Origin: UBA6168 sp965222975
Lineage (GTDB): Bacteria > Bacteroidota > Bacteroidia > Chitinophagales > Saprospiraceae
Reading direction: 5' to 3'
Assembly: GCA_965222975.1 (NCBI GenBank)
Contig: CBDCVJ010000054.1
Coordinates: 1-64,000, forward strand
Length of the DNA stretch: 64,000 nucleotides
The notes below the pieces were generated by a model. The model saw only the letters and a program-made list of their open reading frames with translations. It did no database searches and was not told where the DNA came from. Shown one piece after another: positions 10,919 to 19,607 of this stretch. The number at the start of each line of letters is the position of its first letter. The first letter of the stretch is position 1. The translations under genes and the position numbers were made by a program.

Positions 10919-11180
10919 AAAACAAATGTAGCTAATGTGATTAGCGCCTTTGTCCGTGAAGGCAAAAAAACGAGAGCTTTATATTGATGTTTTCAAAATT
11001 GAACGAGTTTCTTGAAACCATAGAGACAAACCTGGCCACGTTCGAGAAAAACCAACTCTCCAATAATGCCGACCGGGTGGGTACTACTGCCCGCCGCAAC
11101 ATTGAGCCATGCGCCGAGCTTCGGCATCGCTGCCGGGTGGGGGAGGTGGTGGCAAAACATCATTATTCCATTTTACGGGT
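10919..11180. other. Intergenic stretch, no convincing gene
   Basis: A short frame from 10987 (MFSKLNEFLETIETNLATF) looks protein-like for about 28 codons, then runs into GC-rich repeat-like sequence. It may be the remnant of a gene start. The stretch near 11127-11150 shares the GGTGGGGGAGGTGG tail of the flanking hairpin repeats, so a third, incomplete repeat copy may lie here. Confidence 0.4.
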
Positions 11181-11390
11181 CAGCACGGGCTACAAAGTTC
11201 GCAGTCAGCAAAACCCCGTCAAGGTGTAAAGCAGGGGCAGAGTCCATCAGTCGCCGCTCCTGCTGCGGGAACACCGCCGCTGCCTGATGCTAAGGTTTCA
11301 GATATTGGGAAAAACAGGCTGCGGCGGTGTGCTGGGGTTTCGTTGGCTGCACCGCTGAAAACGGGTGGGCGGGGGAGGTGGGGGCCAATT
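11181..11390. repeat. Nested-palindrome GC-rich repeat, copy 2
   Basis: Second copy of the element at 8957-9160. The outer arms are 11201-11217 (GCAGTCAGCAAAACCCC) and 11334-11350. The inner arms are 11271-11286 (ACACCGCCGCTGCCTG) and 11315-11330 (CAGGCTGCGGCGGTGT), matching at 15 of 16 positions. The loop sequences differ from copy 1 while the arms stay paired, which suggests the fold matters. Downstream (11395-11430) lies a CAGTTCACAGTTGGCAGTC-type dispersed repeat. Confidence 0.8.
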
Positions 11391-11522
11391 TCCAATCAGC
11401 AGTCTTCAGTTCACAGTTGGCAGTCGGGGCTGCACTCCCCTACCCTTGCCAGAAACGTAAAGGTGCGAATTGACAAAACCAATAGTAACAATTATAGAGG
11501 ATCAGAAATGCCAACCAATCCA

Positions 11523-12017
11523 TCATTCTTCGGTCTCCGGCCCATATAATTGATGGCCGCAATTATCACACTCGGCTTGAGTGTCCATTACAAACTGTTG
11601 GCAATTAGGGCAAGTACCAATAATTCCATCATTTATGAAGTCTCTGAGCGGGTGGCCAGACACAACTGCATTGATTGCACCCCTATGCTCATCATTAAAT
11701 CCCCTTAAATCAATTTCCGTTTCAAAATCGGTCTGGGGCAAACCAGCAATAAATTCATCTTTGAAATATTGATAGACTTTTTGCGCCGCCGTTTTCCCAT
11801 ATAATTCGATACAGACGGCCAGTGCCAACTGTGCCGGCCCACTGCCCCCATACCCCCAGTCGAAACCATCGGGTGAATGGTTGCGGATTTTGAGCGAAGG
11901 TCCTGGGTTGAGTTTACGGCCATCGAGCCAAACGGTGTTTTTGCGGCCTTCATGGAAACCGGTTGCGGTGGCAACGCTATCACGGCCAATGCCTTTTAAG
12001 TGGATTATTTCTCTCAT
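11523..12017 (-). CDS. DUF6166-like protein with C-terminal zinc ribbon
   Basis: Protein of 164 residues. The central DWGYGGSGPAQLALAVCIEL segment is typical of DUF6166, a small family of unknown role common on mobile elements. The last 30 residues carry CPNC and CDNC pairs, which would form a zinc ribbon. The upstream 52-residue gene ends 3 bp before this start, so the two should be co-transcribed. The zinc ribbon suggests nucleic-acid or protein contact. The biochemical role is unknown. Confidence 0.75.
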   Translation of the reverse strand: MREIIHLKGIGRDSVATATGFHEGRKNTVWLDGRKLNPGPSLKIRNHSPDGFDWGYGGSGPAQLALAVCIELYGKTAAQKVYQYFKDEFIAGLPQTDFETEIDLRGFNDEHRGAINAVVSGHPLRDFINDGIIGTCPNCQQFVMDTQAECDNCGHQLYGPETEE

Positions 12018-12020
12018 GGT

Positions 12021-12179
12021 CTAACGTTTTTCAAGGATGACTTTGAAGCTGTTCATTGACGACGGCGCAATAAATAACTTTTTCCGCCCATCGTTTGTGG
12101 GTATTAAAAAAAGCCCATCTTCTTGTTCAATTATTTGGAGCGTGGATCCATTTTTATTGGTGATTGAAATTGATTCCAT
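12021..12179 (-). CDS. Small hypothetical protein
   Basis: A 52-residue protein read from ATG 12179 (MESISITNKNGSTLQIIEQE). The longer frame from 12233 begins with an unlikely extension. No motif is recognised. Its tight coupling to the DUF6166 gene (3 bp gap) supports it being real and part of a two-gene operon. Confidence 0.55.
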   Translation of the reverse strand: MESISITNKNGSTLQIIEQEDGLFLIPTNDGRKKLFIAPSSMNSFKVILEKR

Positions 12180-12239
12180 AACCCAAACTTTTGGTTTGGA
12201 TACATTAGCCCCACAGCGAGGCAATTGGTGCAAGTTAGC

Positions 12240-12871
12240 AGGTTTTTAAATCAATACCCGCCCGGAAATATTACCGCCGTCATGGAGCGGCCTGCCCCGG
12301 TGATGATCCTGCATTTTTTGGTCCCCCGTCAGGGTGGCCAGCGGATCGGGAAGTTGGTAAACAGAAAACAGGCGGTTTCCCTGTTGGGGCGCACCTTTGT
12401 TTGCTTATCGGTCATTTTCACCCACGTCGCCCCAATCACCAGATTTATGACGTTGGATGCACTGGTAAACAAAGGTTATGAAACAGGTTTATTGCGCATG
12501 ACCACCCCCACTTGTTGAGAGGCCACAAACAGGCCTGTTGGAAATTTTTCCATATCTTTGATTGGTTAAAAAACGCCCCCGGCCAAAAACATCGAGTTGG
12601 AAAAAATGGACCGAGGGCAAACAAGTTTGATGGTTCTTTTCGGTGGACAGCAGATAGCCTGTCCCGAATTCACTTCGGGAGTTGATGGTTGACGGCACAC
12701 CGAACATGGTTTTTTGAAAACGCCCCCAGCCTAACACGACACTTACGGACAGGAAAATTGGCCGGGGGCAAACAGGTACAAATAGGTCTTGGGTTTTGGT
12801 TGGAGTAGAAAGAAGGCCGGGGATTTGGGCGTCGCCCGACCTTCCGAATTACGGGAAGACTTTCACAACAA
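12240..12871. other. Gene-poor stretch with paired structured repeats
   Basis: No convincing coding frame in about 630 bp. It holds two direct copies of a short stem-forming unit, 12571-12626 and 12717-12777. Each starts CGCCCCC(G/A)GCC and ends with a G-rich complement followed by GGGCAAACA(A/G)GT. A hairpin TCCCGAATTCACTTCGGGA lies between them at 12662-12680. These could be terminators or small structured elements; nothing else is visible. Confidence 0.55.
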
Positions 12872-13579
12872 CTAAGCTGCCTTTTTCAGGTTCTTTTTCC
12901 CTTTCGATTGCGCTGCCTCCCTTGTTTCCTTCTCCTCCTTCGTTTCAAATTCCCGCATCAAAGCCGCCTCCTTTTCTTTCTCTTCTTCCAGTTGTTTGGG
13001 CGTGGGTGTTTTGCCATCGTCCCAGTTGATGCAGTATTTCGTTTCATAAGCAATGGTATCGGAACGGTTGATGTGGTGGTATCTGTCCAAAGTGTTGGCC
13101 ACGACGGCAGCAACCACGGCGACCCCCTCCCCTTCCAGTTTTTCAAATTCAAAAAATGCCATGTAGTATTTCTGGTTGTCCTTGTTCTTTTTCTCGGCCA
13201 AGGAGATGGTCCAGACCACGTCGCAGGGGCTGACCTCCTCGTAGTACAGTTCCCTGAACTTGTTCCTGAAATTGTCCAAAGAATAAGAATGGAACATCAT
13301 CATGCAGAGGTGGCCAGCTTCGTTGACAAAATAGAATTCACACCATTTCTTTTCCTCCTGCCCGAACAGTGCGCCCTCCAGTACACGGATGGCAATCGGC
13401 TGGATTTTGAACGGTTCGCCCTGTTTGGTGATGACCTGCTGACCGTCAAGGTTGAGGCAGCCTTTGGAGAGGTCGAGGTGGTAGCTGCGGGGGCTTCCGA
13501 GGAGGAAACGGGGCGTCAATATTTCGCCGTCCTTGGATACGAATTTTTGGTAGTCGCTGATTGGATTCAGATTTTTCAT
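12872..13579 (-). CDS. Hypothetical plasmid/phage-type protein, 235 residues
   Basis: A protein with a compact first 150 residues (LDLSKGCLNLDGQQVITKQG, VVWTISLAEKKN) and a highly charged lysine/glutamate tail from about 195 to the end (EEEKEKEAALMREFETKEEK). No named domain is recognised. It lies downstream of the DUF932 gene in the same direction, and both have the A/C-rich AACAACACCACAAC leader abutting ATG. A DNA-binding or replication-accessory role would fit the context but is speculation. Confidence 0.7.
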   Translation of the reverse strand: MKNLNPISDYQKFVSKDGEILTPRFLLGSPRSYHLDLSKGCLNLDGQQVITKQGEPFKIQPIAIRVLEGALFGQEEKKWCEFYFVNEAGHLCMMMFHSYSLDNFRNKFRELYYEEVSPCDVVWTISLAEKKNKDNQKYYMAFFEFEKLEGEGVAVVAAVVANTLDRYHHINRSDTIAYETKYCINWDDGKTPTPKQLEEEKEKEAALMREFETKEEKETREAAQSKGKKNLKKAA

Positions 13580-13665
13580 GTTGTGGTGTTGTTTTATGTC
13601 CCAGCTTTCCCAATGTGAAATCGGGACTGCTGGGACGGTTATGAAATTGGTTTGTTATAATGGCA

Positions 13666-14568
13666 TCAGTTCAGGCTTGACAGGTACTCAAAAACTTTAA
13701 GTTCCCTCATGCCCGTTTTCCCGAAAAGTTTGGATTTTAGCCCTTGCGGGGTTTCGGCCTTCTTCGTCGTGTAGTGGGTCACGCCATTGAGCAAGCCCCA
13801 TGCGGTCTGGCCTTTGTAGCTCATTTCCGTTTTCATGCTGCCGTCCAGTTCCTTTAGGATGTTCTGCTTTTTGGTGCTGAGTTCGTCCCAAACGGTGGTT
13901 GGTTTTACATCGGTCATGATGCGGATTACGGCCTGTTGCTCTTTCTCGCCAATCGGCCTATCAAGCATGCGGTGGTAGCTTTCGACCATGCGGCCGGATT
14001 CGGAGAGGACACGGGGCAGGGCTTTGGAAAACGCTTTCAGTTTATCGGAAAGGCTGGCCGTGTGGCGGATGGAGTAAAAGCCTTTCCGGTCGAACCTTGT
14101 CTGGCCGTTCAGGCAGGACAGCACCACGTGGCCGAAACTCAGACCAAAGGCTTTTGACCCGTCGTGGCTGTTGACAAGGCTCAGTTTTTCCTGCACGGTG
14201 TCGCCGACTTTCAGCCCTGCGATTTCGTGCCGCCTGCCCTCAAACGTGATGTAGATGATGGCGCCGTTGTCCAATTGCTTCACCTTGGAAATGGGTTGTT
14301 CCAATACGTCGGCGATCATCAGGGCGGTTTCCATCAGATCCTTGTTTTGGAGCGGGTGGTACTGTTTTGTGCAGGTCTGGAAAGTGTGGCTGTTGTCCGT
14401 CCTGACCACACCAAAAAAGTCTGTCTGTGTGCCGTCCGGCAGGAAAAGCGGCTGCTTTTCCACAGCCCAATTGAGGGCATTTTGTTCGAGCAAATGGTCA
14501 AGTGCCGAAGTGTCTATCGGGCGGATATGTTCGACCATATCCGCACTGGTTGGAAGTGTGAAATTCAT
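13666..14568 (-). CDS. DUF932 (phage/plasmid-like TIGR03299) protein
   Basis: Protein of 300 residues with the DUF932 layout: an N-terminal DFFGVVRTDNSHTFQTCTKQ, central GDTVQEKLSLVNSHDGSKAF, then VVLSCLNGQTRF and IRHTASLSDKL. The family is widespread on phages and plasmids and its biochemical role is not established. The length matches the family. It is co-directional with the 235-residue gene, 86 bp apart, and its ATG is preceded by AACAACACAACAAC rather than a Shine-Dalgarno sequence. Confidence 0.88.
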   Translation of the reverse strand: MNFTLPTSADMVEHIRPIDTSALDHLLEQNALNWAVEKQPLFLPDGTQTDFFGVVRTDNSHTFQTCTKQYHPLQNKDLMETALMIADVLEQPISKVKQLDNGAIIYITFEGRRHEIAGLKVGDTVQEKLSLVNSHDGSKAFGLSFGHVVLSCLNGQTRFDRKGFYSIRHTASLSDKLKAFSKALPRVLSESGRMVESYHRMLDRPIGEKEQQAVIRIMTDVKPTTVWDELSTKKQNILKELDGSMKTEMSYKGQTAWGLLNGVTHYTTKKAETPQGLKSKLFGKTGMRELKVFEYLSSLN

Positions 14569-14750
14569 GTTGTTGTGTTGTTGGTATGAAATAATGGAAA
14601 TGAAGTGTTGGACTGGGATGCTTCACCCCCGCACAGTTTTATAGCTAACTGTAAACCTCCTTTCAGTTTCAGATTTTTCCGCTACCGGATGGGCGCATTC
14701 TCAAAAGAAATGGTAACTAAAACTAAGCCCGTAAAACTTTGATCAAAGTG

Positions 14751-14800
14751 AAAAAAAGGGGGCCAATGGGTACGAACCGTTTTCTCATAGCAGGCCCCCT
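14751..14800 (-). terminator. Intrinsic terminator
   Basis: On the minus strand AGGGGGCC (14800-14793) pairs with GGCCCCCT (14764-14757), followed by seven T residues. It lies 23 bp past the stop of the 104-residue gene and should end its transcript before the DUF932 gene. Confidence 0.8.
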
Positions 14801-14822
14801 AAAAACATCGGAACGTTCGCTT

Positions 14823-15137
14823 TTATGCAAGAAAATCAAGTAACAATCCAGACAGTCTTTTTTCGCTCAAGCCCGGCATGGCGATAACGGTGTAATGCCC
14901 TTGCAAGTGGTCATCTGCCACAATGCAGCGGATGTCAGACCCCCTAAAAATGGCATGGGCTTCCTTGCTCCAAGGGCGGGCAACCTGCAACGTGCAGCCG
15001 TGTGCTAAGACACTGTATTCCTGAAATGCAGGGGTGATGGAAAACGAGGGGGAAACCTCCTTCTGGTCGAAATCGGCCTGTACCCTGTCAAGCCGCCCAG
15101 CTTCAATAGAAGCTGATAGGTAAGCTAAATTTTTCAT
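14823..15137 (-). CDS. Hypothetical protein, 104 residues
   Basis: Small soluble protein beginning MKNLAYLSASIEAGRLDRVQ. The middle holds VARPWSKEAHAIFRGSDIRC. No motif is recognised. It is divergent from the SLOG/DUF2493 gene, and the region between them holds a repeated element. A terminator follows it and the start has an A/C-rich leader, so it is likely an independently expressed gene. Confidence 0.7.
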   Translation of the reverse strand: MKNLAYLSASIEAGRLDRVQADFDQKEVSPSFSITPAFQEYSVLAHGCTLQVARPWSKEAHAIFRGSDIRCIVADDHLQGHYTVIAMPGLSEKRLSGLLLDFLA

Positions 15138-15343
15138 GTGTTTTGTTGTTGTGTTTGTGCCTTAAATACAATGTAAATATACATACAAAATGTCTAACTT
15201 TCTAACATTTTTTTACATTTTTTTTATCCTAAATTGATCTTTTTTAATGCTTATATTATGAATATAAAAATGTAAAAAAAGGCAAAATTACTATAAAAAT
15301 ACATACAAAATGTCTAACTTTATTACATCAAAAACAACACAAC
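15138..15343. promoter_or_regulatory. Divergent promoter region with a 30-bp direct repeat
   Basis: AT-rich gap between two divergent genes. ACATACAAAATGTCTAACTT occurs at 15181-15200 and 15301-15320, with near-identical flanks, spaced 120 bp apart. One copy lies close to each start. A shared operator bound by one regulator, giving coordinated control of the two genes, is the simplest reading. Confidence 0.6.
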
Positions 15344-15791
15344 ATGACACAACAAACAACCGTCCTGATCGCTGGAAGCCGCAAGCTAAAAGCGACCCCC
15401 GAAAACCTGCGGAGGCTGGAACTGGCACTGGATGAAGTGCATGCCATCCTCGCCACTGAAAACGAAAACTGGGACTACCCAAGCTGCATAATCCATGGCG
15501 GCGCACACGGGGCGGACCAACTCGCTGGCCAACTGGCCAAAAAGCTGGGACTGAAAGAAGAAATAAGAAAGCCGGACTACGGACAATGGAACTGGAACTG
15601 GGCCCCGCTCAAACGCAACCTCGAAATGATCGCCGATGCCGGTGCCGTGATCGTGATCTACGCCCCGCACAACATCAGAAAGGGGCGGCTCTGGCTTCGT
15701 CGCAGAAAAAACCACCAAGGCCGGAAAACACCTGCTGGAACTGATGCCCGACGGCACGGCGAAGCACACTGCGCCGGTACTCCTTTTTTGA
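15344..15791 (+). pseudogene. DUF2493/SLOG-family (YspA-like) protein, one frameshift
   Basis: The protein begins MTQQTTVLIAGSRKLKATP and has IIHGGAHGADQLAGQLAKK, the nucleotide-binding glycine motif of SLOG/Rossmann proteins of the YspA type. The frame breaks at the G4 run 15682-15685. Removing one G continues as GGSGFVAEKTTKAGKHLLEL to the TGA at 15789-15791, which is the expected C-terminus of the family (about 148 residues). As written the frame runs to 15796 with a nonsense tail. SLOG proteins bind nucleotides or their derivatives and often accompany stress or conflict systems. An assembly indel is likelier than recoding. Confidence 0.8.
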
Positions 15792-15799
15792 GCTAAATA

Positions 15800-16530
15800 C
15801 AAGGTGCCGGGGCAACTGACCGCCCAGGCACCGAGGGAAAGGCAAAAGCGACAAAGCAACCCCACCACACCCCCTAAATGCGAAAGAAAAATAAACCACA
15901 AATCCGTTGAATGTCATGTGCGGCAGCTTCACTAAACTACAAAGCGATAATATCAGTAGAGTGCCAGCGGAGCTTGATAACGCACGAGCGGGCAGAGCGG
16001 TGCCATTAAAAGCCCCGTCAGCATTGCGGGGCGGAAATGCGATAATTTAGCCAGAACGGCAGTGGGGGCCTTCACAATTACGATCCGCTTTAATCAATAG
16101 AGCGCCAGCGGAATGGCCATTAAACTGCCCGCTGCCGCGGCAGCACGATAGAGCAGCCCGGACGCCCCCTTTACGGAAGGGCTGCGGTTTTGCCAGAACG
16201 GCAGTGGAGGCCCACTATAAAGCCCCGTCAGCATTGCGGGGCGGGAAATGCCGCTGAATGTGTTGAGGGTTTTTCCAAAAGTTGCTATTGGCAGAAAATG
16301 GGGCTTTGGGCGATAAAGAGAAATAGTGTATCAAAGCCATAAGCCCGCGAGGTTGAAACTCATAAGGTTTGGCTTTAGGGTCCGGGGCTTAGTTTTCAAG
16401 TTGTTAAAAATTCGCAACCCTATTTGATGCCTCAGATTTTGGAATCTAAGTATTTTGTTGCTATCTTCGTAGCGTTTTGTGACGGGGCGCTTGTCCCGTC
16501 ATGTTGTGTTTTATCGGGATGCCCGGCCGT
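15800..16530. repeat. Non-coding stretch with paired direct repeats and hairpins
   Basis: No gene is visible. AGCCCCGTCAGCATTGCGGG, a 6-bp-stem hairpin, occurs at 16011-16030 and again at about 16221-16240. GCCAGAACGGCAGTGG occurs at about 16050-16065 and 16192-16207. GAG(T/C)GCCAGCGGA also occurs twice. A perfect 14-bp palindrome GCTGCCGCGGCAGC sits at about 16129-16142. GCAGCCC...GGGCTGC near 16154-16185 looks like a terminator stem. The order of the units is partly mirrored, suggesting a degraded duplication. Confidence 0.6.
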
Positions 16531-16533
16531 TTT

Positions 16534-17025
16534 CTAACCAGTCGGGCTTTCTTCTTTTATGGCTTCAAGAACCTTTTCCAGTCTGTGCTTTAGCTCGGAT
16601 TCCAAATTTTTGCTGGCCAGTTGCCGGAGTGCCGTTTCTGCTTTTTTAGAAGCCCCGGCCCCGGATTTGATTTGCTGGATCGTGTTGGGGCTAAGTCCTG
16701 TGATTTCCGCCGCCAATTCCCCGTACCGGTTAGGTAAAATCTTTTCTTTTACGAGGTCACTGATTTCCCAATCTGAGTAATCAGCTTTCGGGGGGCTGGA
16801 AGGCTTGATCCCCACCAATTTTTCGGCCTCCTTTACCAAGGCTTCGACTATTTCGAGCTTGGCACTCTTCCCTTTTACAGTTTGCCGCGCCGCTACCAAT
16901 GTGCAGTTCGCTTTTTCAGCCAATTGGCGGGGATAGCCGTAAGGTAGGACCTTGGTTTTGTTGAGTTGGGTAAGCAATTCCCGGATGTCGGCACTTGCTT
17001 GAGACCGGTATTGTGTTCTGGCCAT
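16534..17025 (-). CDS. Protein with two HTH-like repeats
   Basis: A 163-residue protein from ATG 17025 (MARTQYRSQASADI). Two homologous halves are visible. The first is VLPYGYPRQLAEKANCTLVA (residues about 27-70). The second is ILPNRYGELAAEITGLSPNT (about 101-145). Each continues into a short basic helix and an alanine-rich helix ending in LVKEAEK or LRQLASK. Both read like helix-turn-helix units, so the protein probably binds DNA with paired sites. A TATATTTG box on the minus strand (17048-17041) matches TAnnTTTG, 16 nt upstream of the start. No named family is recognised. Confidence 0.7.
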   Translation of the reverse strand: MARTQYRSQASADIRELLTQLNKTKVLPYGYPRQLAEKANCTLVAARQTVKGKSAKLEIVEALVKEAEKLVGIKPSSPPKADYSDWEISDLVKEKILPNRYGELAAEITGLSPNTIQQIKSGAGASKKAETALRQLASKNLESELKHRLEKVLEAIKEESPTG

Positions 17026-17055
17026 GTCTGCTGTTTTTTGCAAATATAAATACAA

Positions 17056-17566
17056 AATACTTAGTAGAAGTTCTTACGGCAAATGGCTGCTCTTCATGTC
17101 CATCCCCGCAAATTTTGGTGATGTTCCTGGGAACGATAAAGGTTAGTTTTTTTAATCGTCCCCTACCCTATTCTTAATGGTTTGAAACAATGAGCACATG
17201 CGGCCAATGGTGGCTGGCACGGCGGATGGCTTGGTGGCATGGGCGGTGGTTCACATTAGCAGGCTGTCAGTATGGTAGCGGAGGCTGCGCTGGCGGATGG
17301 TTGCGGGGTTGGGCGCTGCCGGGAGCGGTAATGAAGCTTATTTTGTTCAATTCGGCTCAACATTATTTTTAGTCGGCTTCGCAAATATCGATTATGTCCG
17401 GACACTGCATTTTGGGGTTCGCATTGCCGTTGTTTTGCGCAAAAGCAAATTTGAAATACCTAATGCGGCACATTTGGGGTAATTTTGAGGGATAATAAAT
17501 ACAGAAAACAACACTTGGATTTTTAAACCTGTCCAAATGGTCAGGTTTAAAATCACCGAAGAAGAC
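17056..17566. other. Intergenic stretch with GC-rich block
   Basis: No convincing gene in about 510 bp. A G-rich, low-complexity block (about 17195-17330, many GGCGG/TGGCGG units) resembles the GC-rich repeats at 9 and 11 kb but lacks their paired arms. AAACCTG...CAGGTTT near 17524-17547 forms a small dyad just upstream of the KilA-N start and may be its operator. Confidence 0.4.
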
Positions 17567-18400
17567 ATGGCCAAACAATCAAAGATTTCCGTCCAAGGGC
17601 TGGACATCCGGGTCGAAACCATCGATAACAGGGATTATATATCCCTGACCGATATTGTACGCACACAAGAAAGCGATTTTGTGCTTTATAGCTGGCTGAA
17701 GAATTTCGACACCGTTGAGTTCCTCGGCCTATGGGAACAGCAGAATAACCCTTCCTTCAACCTCGACGGTTTCGAGGCCATCCGCAGCCGCCTACAAGAA
17801 AAACGCTTTACCCTTTCGCCACAGAAATGGGTGAAGGGCACCAACGCCATCGGCATCCTCTCCAAGTCCGGGAAATATACCGGGGGTACTTATGCTTCTG
17901 AGGACATTGCGCTGGAATTCTGTTCGTGGCTCAGCCCGGTCTTCAAATACTACGTCCTGACCGAGTTCAAGCGGTTGAAAGAGGACGAGGCCAAAAGGCT
18001 GGGCAACAAAGACTGGAACCTGCGCCGTGAACTCGCCAAGGCCAACTACGCCATACACACTGATGCCGTCCGACAGAACCTTGTCCCATTGCTGGAATGG
18101 AACACCAAACGGGAAGGGCCCTATTTTGCCAGCGAAGCCGACCTCCTCAACACGGCCGTTTTCGGCATGACTGCCAAGCAATGGAAAGCAGCCAACCCTG
18201 ATGCCAAGGGCAACATGCGTGACAGTGCCTCCGAGCTTGAACTACAAGTGCTTGCCAACATGGAAAGCCTGAATGCCGGGCTAATGGAAATGGGTTTCAG
18301 CCAAAAGGAACGGCTGGCCACGCTGTCGCAACGGGCAGAGCGGGAACTCCAAGTCTTGGAAGGGGTGAAGGCACTGGGTGAAATCAAAAAACTGAAATAA
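17567..18400 (+). CDS. KilA-N domain protein (paralogue 1)
   Basis: A 277-residue protein from ATG 17567. The KilA-N domain covers about residues 10-130: YISLTDIVRTQESDFVLYSW, then VEFLGLWEQ, WVKGTNAIGILSKSGKYTGG and IALEFCSWLSPVFKYYV. The C-terminal half (NYAIHTDAVRQNLVPLLEWN, LLNTAVFGMTAKQWKAANP, GNMRDSAS) is shared with two other genes in this window. KilA-N is a DNA-binding module of phages, viruses and plasmids. The paralogues at 18598-19420 and 40972-41796 suggest a family that spread within this replicon. No operon partner is evident. Confidence 0.85.
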   Translation: MAKQSKISVQGLDIRVETIDNRDYISLTDIVRTQESDFVLYSWLKNFDTVEFLGLWEQQNNPSFNLDGFEAIRSRLQEKRFTLSPQKWVKGTNAIGILSKSGKYTGGTYASEDIALEFCSWLSPVFKYYVLTEFKRLKEDEAKRLGNKDWNLRRELAKANYAIHTDAVRQNLVPLLEWNTKREGPYFASEADLLNTAVFGMTAKQWKAANPDAKGNMRDSASELELQVLANMESLNAGLMEMGFSQKERLATLSQRAERELQVLEGVKALGEIKKLK

Positions 18401-18491
18401 ATCGTACCCCCCCGAATCACTTGCGTGAATCTTCGATTTCGGGGATGTACATAGAGATTTTTTGGGTCTTATTTAGCACCGAAAATAATAA

Positions 18492-18523
18492 TTCTAACTA
18501 CCTCGATTTTGAGGTAGTTAGAA
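18492..18523. terminator. Hairpin between convergent KilA-N genes
   Basis: TTCTAACTACCTC (18492-18504) pairs perfectly with GAGGTAGTTAGAA (18511-18523) around a 6-nt loop. It lies between a rightward and a leftward gene that converge, so it is probably a bidirectional transcription terminator, although a long T tract is absent. Confidence 0.6.
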
Positions 18524-18597
18524 ATGAGTTTGGGTCGAATTCTTTTATCTTGCCTGGAATGTCAGTCAAAAAAAGACCAGTTAAAAAGATTAAAATA

Positions 18598-19420
18598 TCA
18601 TTTCACTCCACTCATCAATTTATTCCCAGCCTCATAGCGCAACAACAGGTCCAACTGCTCGATCGCCCGTTCATTCAGCAACCGGAGGCGTTCGTCAGCG
18701 CCAAGCCCAGACTTGATGTATTCAGCGTTCAGGTTTTCAAGATTGGCCAATACGAGCAATTGCTCCGTCGAAGCATGATCACGCATGTTGCCCTCTTTCT
18801 TTGGATTCTGGATGCGCCAATTGGAAGCCGTCATACCGAACAGTGCCAAATTTATTAGGTCGGCCTCGTTGGCATATTGGTAGCGTTGGGCCGATTTGTC
18901 CATCCGTGGTGGTATGAGTGATTTCACGGCTTCCGTATGGAGGCGGTAATTGACCTTGGCCAATGTCCTCCGCACCTTCCATTCGATGGCCTCTTGCCCG
19001 TACTTTTCCTCCAGCAGGGACTGGTATTCCTTGATGAGCAACAGATGGAAATCAACGGACAACCAACTTGCAAACTGGAAAGCGATGTCCTTGTGTGCGT
19101 AGGTGCCCCCTCCCCCTGCCCTTCTTACTGATGATGCCGATGGCCGCAGTTGCTTCTACCCACTTCTTGACCGACAAATGAAAGGTGTTGGTGCCTGCCT
19201 GGTTGAATAACCCCTCGAATTCGGAGGGTTTAAATTCCGGGTTGTGCAGCATTTCCCATTTACCGATGTACTCTACTGTATATTTAAGGCGCAGCCACCG
19301 TTCGAGGAGGGTATCCGGCGAAGCTTCAAAACCCTTGCACATATCTGTGAGGGAAATGAAATCTTCCCGCATGCGGATATTACTTTCTCCGATGACCAGG
19401 ACATTGGTTTGCTTTTTCAT
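18598..19420 (-). pseudogene. KilA-N domain protein (paralogue 2), one frameshift
   Basis: The N-terminal part (19420-19110) has EDFISLTDMCKGFEASPDTL, VEYIGKWEML and WVEATAAIGIISKKGRGRG. The C-terminal part (from about 19105 to 18598) carries DIAFQFASWLSVDFHLLLIK, NYRLHTEAVKSL, LINLALFGMTASNWRIQNPK and GNMRDHAS. The two parts join if one base is added in the G-rich run at 19106-19116 (GGTYAHKD, as in paralogue 1). The full product would be about 273 residues. It is either a genuine single-base lesion or a homopolymer miscall. Confidence 0.8.
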
Positions 19421-19607
19421 GGTTTGCCTAAATTTTGAGACAAATTATTGGAGGGCAAAAGTAGAGAATTGAAACAATAAGATGGGCATAGAAAAGGTCG
19501 GGCATATTTTATATGCATGCAACAATGGCCAAGCAAAGAAAGGCATCAGAAAGGTGAAAACTATAACCCCCCGAATTCGGGGGGTTAAACAGAAGTGCAA
19601 TTCCTTC

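Noticed and set aside
12225..12518. 97-codon rightward ORF near 12.3 kb
   Set aside because: Its composition is mixed, there is no upstream promoter or conserved pattern, and the surrounding stretch holds structured repeats.
15181..15320. Direct repeat considered as a minimal CRISPR array
   Set aside because: There are only two copies, the spacing is 120 bp and no cas genes are nearby.
17190..17340. GC-rich block considered as a structured RNA or tRNA
   Set aside because: No cloverleaf or consistent long stem was found; it is low-complexity G-rich sequence.
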